Below are positions 29,201-41,200 of a stretch of 64,000 bases of DNA, one piece after another. Position 1 is the first letter of the stretch. Each line of letters starts with the position of its first letter. The DNA is from Temnopleurus reevesii (Eukaryota > Echinodermata > Echinoidea > Temnopleuroida > Temnopleuridae). Below the pieces are notes generated by a model. The model did no database searches, was not told where the DNA came from, and was given only the letters and a program-made list of their open reading frames with translations. The stretch spans positions 248,735 to 312,734 of the forward strand of contig BQKZ01000013.1 in assembly GCA_036244855.1 (NCBI GenBank). Reading direction: 5' to 3'. The position numbers and the translations under genes are program-made.

Positions 29201-32200
29201 GAATGTCCTAAAGTATGACAGAATAAGATAAACATTTACTATCTAAAAGGAATAAGATTAGATCAGCGCTCAAAAAGCATGTTGCTTTGGACCAGTGGAG
29301 CAGTCACGCCATAGTCGCTGCATCTCCCTGCAGACGTTTATCCGCGCATGGTGCGTTGGGGTAGATACAAGTGATTTAACACTATTTAATTGATCAGTGA
29401 CTGGCTGGTCACTGATGAATTATTAGTGTTCAATCACTTGTATCTTGAAATACTCTGAACCAATAAAGTTATTCGCGTCAGATGATTCCTGTTTTGGCCA
29501 AATGTTTATAATAATGAACATAATTTAACCTGCTGCATCAGTTAAATTCTATTTTGATTCTGGACTATGCTAGCCAATGCCTTTTATAAATGATTGGCAG
29601 GTTTACTGAGAAGTTCAATGATATCTCTGAGGCATCTTTGTAAACTTCATGCAAGTGATAGNTGTTTGAAGAAGAAGATTCTGCCTTTGGAACTGAAAGT
29701 TTTAAAGATTCAATTGAAGAAGGAGGTGACCAGCTATTCTCCTACCCAACCAATTGGGCTGATGAGGATCATGAAGCCAAAGACACCATTCTTCCAGATT
29801 CAATGGTGGAAGATGTGATCAATGATGAAGAGGACAACAACATTGAAGAGGAAAGAATGATTACTGCTGTCACTACTTCTGCCGTCAGTGCTCCTGTATA
29901 TCGTAAACTACACACAGAATATTCTGACAGAGAAGAGGATTCTTCAGAAAAAGACATTGTTATAGAATCCATTAATGACGAAGATAGCACAATGTTCTCA
30001 TACCCTTCCAAGTGGGCTGATGAGGATCATGAAACAACCGACCCAATCCTTCCAGAGCTGATGGTCAAAGATCTTATCAATGAAAACTCTGATGAAGAAG
30101 ATGAACATGATCAAGATGAGCATCAAGGAGAAACCCTTGCAAGTGACATCATAAAGGACATTGAAAATGATCAGGATGGAGATCTCATTCTTCCAGAAGT
30201 GATTAGCACTGAACAGATCATACCAGAAGGAGATCTTTATGCTGATGATGAGACCAAAAGCCAACAGTCAGCTGATGAAGAAGCATTCAGCCAGGAAGAG
30301 CAAGTTCCAAGGTCAGCTCTGGTAGACAAGGTGCTTGCCAGAATGCTTGCTGAGGATTCTTCCACCAATGAATATGTTCCCAGTGAAGATGAAGTGAATG
30401 AAATTGAGGACACCATGTCTGCCCAAACAAATGAGGTTCTGCGGGAAGACTCTTATCCACTCGAGATAAGAGCTGGTAATGCTTTAGCAGATGTTACGGA
30501 TGATCTTGGTGATCAGAAGGAAGATATTGGCACATACTTTGAAGGTAATGTAGAGGAAGAAATTACCGTCAGTCGCGAAGATGCAAATCTAACAGAGAGC
30601 TCACCTTCAGTATCAACTGATGCCATATATGGCAGCAATCAAACAACAGATGACACAAGCAAACAAGACACATTACAGGATCTTGGAGATGGAGTCATGG
30701 ACAACAGTGGCTCATATGATGTTACTGTATCTCTTAATGATGACAGCCAACAAACAGGAAGTGACATTGAGGATAGAACCCCAGCGAATGATTTAGAATC
30801 TGAAACAATTGGTACACAAGATCAATAGATAACAGATGCAAGTGTTACAGATATTTCTACTAGTGAACATGAGACAAGATCAGATGATTCTAGTGGCCAG
30901 TCATACCTTGTGGTGGAACCATATGAAAGATTCATCATTTCAGATATAGAAGAGGCTGATGATGAGAATGAAGAAGGTGTCCATTCAAAATCGTATGAAG
31001 AAACTGCAGGAGCAAATGTGGAAAATGTTGAAAACTGGTTTAGTACTCGGAGTGCATCATCTGAGTATGGGGAAGGACTTACAGATGAAGAAAACAGACA
31101 AAGGGAAGCCTATGAAAAATGGGCAGATCCTGTGGAGGTTGATCAGATTGAGATGCCTGCAAATGGCAAAGATGTTATCCCCTCGACAGATTCCAACTTT
31201 GTCAATGAAGGAACACCAATGCTGGCTTCAAGTACTGGCCCTTTGAAGGACATTCCAGAGGAAAGTTTGGTAATGGCAGATAACCAAATTACTGAAACTT
31301 GCGATCATGAGAATGTGGAGATGCCAGATGAAACTTTCATCCAAGATAAGTACTTTGAAAATTCTTATGGGGAAGATGCATCAGACGCAGGAAGCAATAA
31401 GACAGATGAAGGAGGTGATATGGCCTCAGATGAGGGTAGTGTCACTGACGATAGAGAAGAGGAAATTATACAGCATCTACCTGTCACATCAATAGATAAC
31501 CTTACTAACATAGACTCTGACTCTGATGTAGAAGCCATTCGCTCACAAGCAAAAGAATATGTGGACCATGTAGTCGTGGATGCTGCTATTACATATAGGA
31601 TGTCTCAAAATGAGAATGCAATGCTATCTGAAGACGAGGACCTGGAAACTAGCGAAGAGAAAATTCCTGAAGCTGCTGCATGTGCCATCTTTGAACAAGC
31701 TGCAGAAGAATATATTGATCACATTGTACCTCAGGATGTTAAAGAAACAGAGACTAATATTACAGAGGAGTATCTTGAAGGACAAAGTACAGAGAGGGCA
31801 GATGAAAATGTTCTTGATGAGAATGTTTCTCCAGAAATACTTGTTTGTCGATACACACAACCAAAAGAAACTGCTATGCCTTTCATCATGGAATCAGGAG
31901 AGGATCTTGAAGATCCAGACCAAGCAGATCTTCAAAATCCTGATAGAGCCATAGCAACGGCTGCTATTGAACATCCAAGTGATTCAGAGATATCGGAAGA
32001 GGATAGTGTTGTGAAAGAAATTGTACCAGTTGTTGAGAACATGCCAGTAACAGAAACAGCCTCTGCATTTGTCATGGAATCAGAACAATATGAATCAAGT
32101 GATGATGATGAAGAGGTAGAAGGTGATGAGGAAGAGAACGATATTGATCAACAGTCCACATCTGAGTTAGATCAGCTACATGGAAAGGAAGTGGAGAATG

Positions 32201-35200
32201 GATTCGATGATGAATTTTCAGCAGTTGTAGCTCAAAATGTTCCCCAAGTTGAAGTCACACCTGCTCTTGTGACGGAAGGTAGCTCTGATTCCGATATTAT
32301 TGCAGGAATGTCCAGATATGATGGAGAAGAAATAGAACAAATGGGAGCTGCTGCAGCAATAGATGATTTAATTGCACCTACTTTGTCATGTGAAGCGCAA
32401 TCTAACCCAACCAACTTCTATCATTTGAGTAACGATGAGGATGATTTTGATGACATATACTCTGATCTGTTAGAAGAATCCAAGAAGCTTGATAGTGATA
32501 TTGCCATGCTGTCGACTGATGTTGTTCCAACGGTTGACATAGAAGTATCACCTGCACTTGATGCCTCTTTCGTAGAAGATGAGGTAGGCTCTGAATTTCT
32601 CCCACGCATTGAGCTGAATCAAGATACAGAACAAAATCATGTTTCTTCAGAGGATATCATTGTGCCACTTCAACAGGACAACTTAGAAACAGTTCCGCAA
32701 CAAACATTTGGTGAAAAGCTTGAATTTACTTATACAGGAGATGAAAATGCCAAACTTGAGGGTGCAGCAAGGGACATTGTTAATGATGCCATCCAGAAGG
32801 CAACTAAGATTTTTGTGCAGTCCAGTCAGGACAGTGCTGTGGAAGAACAAAGCAATGGAGGAGGAGACACAATTCTCGAAAACACTGTGCCACATGAAGA
32901 TGATAATGTATTTGAAGAGTATGATAAATTTGATATCTCAAGTGTTTCTTACCAGAGGAAAGAGGACAGTCCAGCTCAGCCTTCTCATGACTACAAGAAG
33001 ATGGTGAGCCTTGAGGAATCTCTTGTTGCAGGGAATCTCTCACCAGATTCTGATAATGATGATGATGAACTCTCTTCAGAAGAAGGGAGCAGGATCACCC
33101 GTCCCACCGAACTACCTCTGTTAACTGCGTCGGGACAAGGGTTGCTTACAACCCCTTCCAAGAAGGCTCGCCTTGCCCACTCAACACCAGCAGGGATGTC
33201 TCCTGGATCTATACTCTCTGGGGACACACCAGTCAGTCTCTTCACACCTGACATTGAAAGCATCACAAGTACTCCAGGCAGTCTGTCAGATCAAGAGGTA
33301 ACTCATCAACACTTACAAATTCACCTAATTCAGTGTGCCATCGCAAACATAAAGAGTGTGGTTTCTGTCGCTAGTCACAAATTAATGTTTCAGCTTGCAG
33401 TGTAGAATTTCAAAGTGGTGAAAGTGTTGCATAACGTAGTCTTCCAACATCCAACTTCCATCGATACATTTACCTCTAGATATTTGCCTCCAAAGCATGA
33501 CTTTCTTTCCTTGCACAAATGATTGATTGCTGTGGGTGTCTTTTTCATGTTTATTTTTTAATTGCTGATGGGTGCATGAGTATATCTTTACATTTTGTGA
33601 ATTCCTTCATTATCAGACATGTGGAATGAATTGAAAAATCTTTTTCTGCAAGCTTTTCTTACTTATCATTTCATAAATTGCATCTATTTTCCTCAACCTT
33701 TCTGTACAATGCCATGCTGTCTTACCAAACAATAAAGATTAAAGTGAAACTCTTTGCATGTTTGTCTGTGTCTTCTTTTGGATGATACTGTGATTGCTGT
33801 GTTCTGATGAAATGTTCCTTGTTGACATGTAATTCACATCTTCAATGTAGATGTAAATTGTAATTCACACATCACGAGTGTATACTTGACTCATTTTTTC
33901 TTTCATTGACATGAAGCAAACACTGGTAGTACAGTCACATTCATTCCACAGATCATTTTGCGAGTCACTTTTTGTCATGTGAGAGCCACAAATTTTTAAC
34001 TTACATTTTTGCATCTCATGAACACAGGTAAAATCATTTGATAAACGTGACAGGAATTTTCATATCTTTGAAATACTGAATTATTGTGCATTGTATCTCT
34101 CAAACCGCACCTTACATACCCATTGTATTTTGTTTGAATTGTAAAGCTACAAATATTGACTTTTGTCTATTGCTTCCTCTTTACATCTCTTTTCCTTGGG
34201 TTAGTTCTACCTATCAGTGTGTACATTTCTTTTTGAGGGGCAGAAGAAAGAAAAAGAAAAGAAAGAATGCTAATTTAAAGAAAGCTTTCATTTTTAGACT
34301 TCTGTGTATTTTTGTTCAGTTATATGTACTTTCAAAACTAAATGGCTTGTGATATTTTGGAACAAGAGGCCATGAAACCCTATTCTATAATATATCTGCA
34401 TGCTTGCTTTCTAGATGTTTTTCAAAAAATTGCAAAAAATAATGTGCATGAAAATATGAATAGCACTTTAGAAAACAGTTAGTCAACAAATATTTGCATT
34501 GTAATAATAACATCTAGTTTATCATGCATGTCAGTTTCAGAAAAAATGTTAATACAATGTATTTGGAACTTATTTTATAATGTCGTAGATATTTTAACAT
34601 TCTAAATTTTGTTTAATTATCAAAATTGATATGAAGTTATGGCGCTTGTAGCAACACCTTAATTTTGAATTAATCTTGGTTATTTGTTTGCATGGTAGGC
34701 TGAAGCATTAGGTACCGGTATCCGTCTGCTACCAATGTCTCCATTTGACAAGAAGAGAATCTCTGTGGATGAGAGTGTGACTAAGAACATGGAGGAGGAA
34801 TGGGACGATAAAGAGGCTATACTCAATGCCATCAGAGCAAAACAAGAGGTAGGTTGCATGAGCTTGCTCTAATGCCTTGTTATGTCAGAATGCTCAGAAT
34901 TAGAATACAGCACAATCCAAAAGATTTTCATTAATTGAACTAGAACGTGGTTGAGCTATTTTTGCAAAGGGCTGAAGAGTTCAATTGCCACAGCTTCATT
35001 ACATAACAAGTTACCAATTTTAGCCACAGTACAAACAGGTATAGATTGAAATCATGCTCTTGTTCAATATTTCCTGAAAACTTTTGAGATTGTGTTGTAT
35101 GTACAGTCAAACCATTGATTCTAAGTAACCACCACTCTATTGTAGCCAAAATTTGGTACCCCTTAGATGGTCAGTGGAGAAAAGTTTAATATGTTATATT

Positions 35201-38200
35201 ATGAGTTATCAAACATATAACATCTCACTTTTCATCTTCTTCAGGAGGCGGAGAGAAGAAACCAGCAGCTTGAGGATCCATCAATGCGTCAGATGTCAGA
35301 AGAGTCTGAGGATCGTGGGAGTAGGATCCAGGGTGTATCTGTAGATGATGAATGGCAGGATGATGAGTACTCCAAACAAGCTCTCCAAGGAGATAAGACG
35401 GGAAGCAGGACATCAGAGTCAGACATCTTCTTTAAGAGACCTGTGCCAAAGGTATCTTGTCAAAAATGTTTAAAAATCTTCTCCTTTTTTCACAACAGAA
35501 GTCAAAATCTAATGGTGTGGTGTTGCTTTGCAAAATATAGTAAAACATATATCTCAAAAGATTTCCATCTCATTCTAAAGCAAAATTCAGTGTAAGTATT
35601 CCAGATTGGCCTGTGCATCTATGTAATAAAGTGTAGAAAAATTTTCAAGAATGACAAAGATTGATCAATATAGATTTAGTTGCTTGAGGACTTTCAAATT
35701 CAAACCGTCATGAATTAAGATCAATAATTCTGGCGATCTAAAGATTCATTACTAAGTCTTGAATTCACCAAGTAGCTCTAAACAATTTGATGAATCAAGA
35801 TTTTTCTGCAGTACACAACACATTCATTCAATGCTTCCACTCATTCTCCCAAATAAACCAGGATGAGCGTGAGGCTGGTGATGGAGCTGAACATACTGTA
35901 GAGGACAGACTAGCAATGGATGGTGTCGTCCTGCGTGAAAAGAAGCTCACTAGACCAAACACACTAAATGCTTTGAATAGACTGAGTGTGCAGAGTGTTA
36001 ACTCTGTGTTCAGTGAGGGCAGTATTGATCTAGACAACATAAGTGATGAGGACGAAGCAGAAGCAGAGAAAGCACAAAGCCAGAGCAAGAAATCAGGTAT
36101 GTTTATCATATAACCAAATGGATAAGATCGGATCTAACCTTGCACTATAATCAGGTACAAGGAAGAAGCACCAACTTCTTTTGATCCATTCATATAGTGA
36201 CATAATTACCCCTATCTCTACCATCCATGCAGTTTCGCGCTTTGAGCGATGATGAACTGTTTTCTTTCAGATCTCAAGCAACTGTTGAGACGATTTGCGA
36301 TGTGTGTTTGAAAATCACACCGCTAAATAGCTAGGTAGAGTTAGGGTTAAACCAATGAACTATCAGACTATTTTTCTTTCCATAGAATAATTTTTATTCT
36401 GGATCATGGAATATGTTTGAGGCTTCAGGTTTCAATCGGTATCCCTTCAATCGTGCCAATATATGGCATGATATAGTCTCTGCAAGAAATACCAACTTTC
36501 ACACTCCTTGAAAATTATAGCAGTGATATGCAGTCTTCCCTAAGCTTGTTTTAGTGAGGAGAGATCTTTAGGTGGTAATCTCATACATTAAATTTTCAGT
36601 TACTTGCATGTGAAGCATATATAATTATCTCTGATCTTTTTTTCTTTGATAGGCTCACAAAAGGATGATCCGTCTGGAGCTCGGCCTAAAGAGAAGAGAA
36701 AGATTCGAGCAGAACTATCACTCAACCTTGATGATACTATCACATCACAGCACACTGATGATGGGGCTACTCCAGCAATCCTTACCCCGACTAGTACAGA
36801 GATGTCTTGGGAAGGTAATATTTTTTCCTTTCACTTTCCTATTAGGCAAAATGCCTCTTTTTTTTCAAGAGTAGTTTGGTCGCAAACATCTTTTACCTAA
36901 TCTTTTTTAAAATGTTTTAACACAAGGTAAACAATTCATTAGGAGAATAAGGCTTAAAAGAGGATGAACAGCCAAAGAACATATGAAAATATATCTTTGA
37001 TGAAAGGCAAAAAAAATGTCCTGATTTTAGAGAGTTGGTATGTTAGGGGCGTCCAAACATTTCTTTGTCCGTATGAAAGCAAAACTATTGCTTGATGATA
37101 CCATCACGTCACAGCACACAAATGACAGGACCACACCAGATAGTGCAGGAGTGTCTATTGAAAATCTTTTATCCATTTGACTTGGACAAGATTTTACAAG
37201 ATAGGTAGACTTCTGCTCTATTGATGGTTCAAACAATCCATGGTAAACATTTAATACATGTTTAATGTGGTTTGATATCTGTTTGAGCTTTTCAAAAGCT
37301 TCATTAATACAAGATTGTGATTTCTTTTCCTGCCCCAAACCTTTCAAGCAATTCTGAAACACAATAACGAACTGGTTATTTTATTGTTACATAAAGTTTT
37401 TGATTAGTAATAATAATTTATAACTAAGCCTATGCTTGTATTTCATGATATCCCATAGATGACACCCCAATGAACAAAGCTGAACCTATAGAAGAGTACT
37501 CTGCAAGAGAGGAGCATGAAGATAGATGGAGATGGAGGAAAGTGAATCTAGGAGGCAAGGATTACACCATTGATATGAAGGCTATCAATCCATACAAGAA
37601 GGTCTTATCTCATGGAGGTAAGACTATGAGTTATTTCATATCTTTTGAAGGGTAGTTACATGTGAGAAAAGAGCTTTGTTTGGAATATGCTATGACCCTG
37701 CAATTACTGTAAGTGTGAATGAACAAACCTGCTATTAATTGCATTATCATTATCTTTAATTGATGTACTAACATTCTACGTTTGCACATCGTAAGACAAC
37801 TGATCAACTTTCTTCAATTTTTATTCTTCACCACGATGAACCTCTTTCAAACCATATCATTATCTTTCTTAGATTGAGTACAATGGATGGTCACAATATA
37901 TGAAACCTGCATTAATTTTTTTTTATAAGGTAGTCTTTTTGCTGATAATAAAATTGAAATATTCCTCTCAAGATACAATGAGTATTAGTGTAAATATAAA
38001 TGTGGTAATATACTTTTCATCCTCTACTTGAAACATAAAAAACAATCTTTTCATTTTCTGAAAAAAAAAACTTAATGCGAGATGAAACAGACCAGTAATT
38101 AAATTTTATTATTACTCCTATGTAATAGAGAATAATAATACTTTTAAATTTGACTAGACATGCCCTTTCTTCTTTTCTTCTTATTTTCCAGGCTACTATG

Positions 38201-41200
38201 GAGAAGGTCTGAATGCTATAATTGTGTTTGCATCATGCTACCTCCCTGAGAAGTCAAAGAAAGACTACACATACATAATGAACAACCTCTTCCTCTATGT
38301 GGTTAGCACATTGGAGCTCCTAGTAGCACAGGAGTATATCATCATCTACTTCCATGGGTCTGCATCAAGGGCTAAGGTACCCTCGCTGGGATGGATGAGG
38401 AAGTGCTACCAGATGATCGACAGAAAGTAGGTGCACTCAAATACAAATAACTTAAAAACAATTGCATGTCGTTTTACATTTTGATGATAATTCTGATATG
38501 AAGTTATGATTTATATGATGTGTTGCAATAGTCTGCTCACCTGTATTGCGTTGCTTATTGTTTCTAAGATCCATTCCCTTCAGGTAACTTGTGCTCAATG
38601 GATAAAAGGGGAAACTATTACAAATTATCTGATTGTCTGTGCTTACAATGTGTTCATGATTACAGCAATGACAAGTAATATTCACTTGACTTTGTTAGTT
38701 CTCTATGAATTTTTATGATCTCAACAACAATTATTAGATGATTATTTTACTGTGTTTTTTGTTTTTTTTAATTTGTTCAGGCTGAGGAAAAGCTTGAAGG
38801 GCCTCTACCTTGTACACCCAACCACATGGCTCAAGGCTATTGTTCAACTCACAAAACCATTCATCAGGTTTGTGCTCCAATGTATACACTGTATACGACT
38901 ATTTGAATTATGTTCTGAATATTTTACCAAACTAAATTTGTCGCAAAGGTGTATGGTAATGCTGATTCAAGTATTTGCGTGCTGCACATACAGGTGCAAG
39001 CTAAAATCACATTGTAGGAATAAAAGCTGAATGATTCCAAGATGGAATCAACCTTTCTTGTTGTTGTTTTTTTTTTGCCCTTATGCTCCGATTTTTGTTA
39101 TCTAAACATGATTAAAAAAAGAATATATTTACTACATATAAATGAAAACATTTCCTTATATCCTACTGTACAGTAAGTTATACATTTCAAATTTTGGTTG
39201 GAAGGGTGGGTGTAGACATGTATATATGAAATGACCCAATCCTACAATCACCAAATAATCATATTTGGAGGTAGTGAGAGATGCAAAGCAATTTTACATG
39301 AATGGGATACACTGACAGTTCTGCAGACTATAAATATGGGCAGGGAAGCCAGATATAATGGAAGGCAATAACCATCTTTGAGGGGACATTGTGGTGATAC
39401 TTACATGAGCTAGAAATTGGATCTGTCATAGATACTAATTTATTTGTATTTGTACAGCCATAAGTTCAGCAACAAGTTGAAGTTTGTGAAGTCTCTGTCT
39501 GAACTGAAGAATATGGTATCCATGGAGTATGTCTACGTACCAGAAGAGGTCAAGAGGTAAGTGAGCAAGCTTTAGGTTAGGCTGGATACTCTTCAAGAAA
39601 TTGGATATTTAAAAAGATATCTTAAGAGTGATAAAAAGGTGAACATAATGAATTCTATTAGACTCATGTTGAATTATAATTTTGATATATCATTAGCAAA
39701 GAAAGGAAATATTATTTTTGTGATATTTGAATAGATTGTTAGTTCATATTCCATAGTTGCCTCATGACTGTACTATTTAGAGTGAGGATGGTGATTGAGA
39801 TGGTGATGATGTTGATTAATTTTAGTGGTGATGTCAATGATGTTGATGATACTCGTGTTAAGTGCCAATATCAGGTTTCAACAAAAGAAGTCTTTCTTCA
39901 TTTTCTTCCTCTGCATAAATCATGTGAGAGAAATAATCTCCTTGTGGAAATACATTGCTATTCTCTCTGATATCTTCCTAGCTTCTCATCGCATTTATTT
40001 CATTTCAATCTGAGGAGTTATATCTTAGATTTCAAATGAATTTTTTATTCACCTGTTTTACAGAGATTACATCTTCTTTGAATAGCTTCCTCTGTAAGAC
40101 ATTCTTCCTGACACCCCTCCCTCTTCCTAAATCCAATTTGAATATTCCTATCTCCACATGGTGTGTTTCCTGATTTTTTTTCCATTTGAAATTTCCGCCT
40201 AATTGGAAGGTGTGATTAAAGTGTTATGTAGTTAACACACTCTGTTTTATATGAGTCATATTTTCACTGCAATAACCGATTTACCCAATCCAAGTTACAA
40301 CTCACCTTTAATGTTCCTTTCCGTACCCTAATACCGGTAGTTTTATCTGATATCATGCATGTTTGTATTATGAATATTCCATAATTACTACTATCTCACT
40401 ATTGTTTGTTGTGTGTGGGTGTAGGTAGACTATAACACTCCCTACTCATATGTTGGTGATTCCCTAAAATATGTACACTCTCACTGTGCCACCTTGGAAA
40501 GTTTTCATCTTTGAAACGTGAAATAATGATGACATTTGATTATTTCATGCATGGAATAAAACTAATTAAAAGCAAAAAAAAATTGAGAGAGAGGGGAGGG
40601 GGGGGGGACAAGGTTGCACATTAAAAAGAACAATATTTTATGGAATCACCTGTGTTTAAATCAACTTTCTCAAACATACCTCGTACTGTAAAAGCCTCAT
40701 GCTGAATCACTGAATTACTGAAAGTAGAATATTTTGTTGCAATACTCATATTGATAGAGAGTGCACCTGTCAGTATGTTATACATTTAAGAAATTGTACA
40801 GTGGAAACTCAGTATAACGAGGTGTTTGGGACCATCAAAATTACCCTGTTATAGCAGTAATCTATTTATAGCAGAGTTTAAAAAAGCAGTAAGTTATTAA
40901 GAGCTGGGACCAGATTTGTTACCTCTTTATATCAGATATTTTGTTATATCAGATCTCTTTATAATGAGTTTCTACTGTATTATGTTTGAAACATTAAAGC
41001 ATGCAGCTTTTATGTATGAGAGAGATATGTCATGAGCTGTTGTTGTCACCTCTACTCAATTTATATTAATCATCTACTGTTGTTTCTTCCCTTGCTTTCC
41101 TTTCATGCCTTGCCATTCCAGATTTGATCAAAACAAGAATAAGGTAATACGTCACATACACGCATGCTTTTTCTTCTTTCTGCCCTGCTTACTTGTAAAT

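Noticed and set aside
37027..37362. 111-codon antisense frame
   Set aside because: It overlaps the decayed exon copy on the other strand, with no splice signals or motif.
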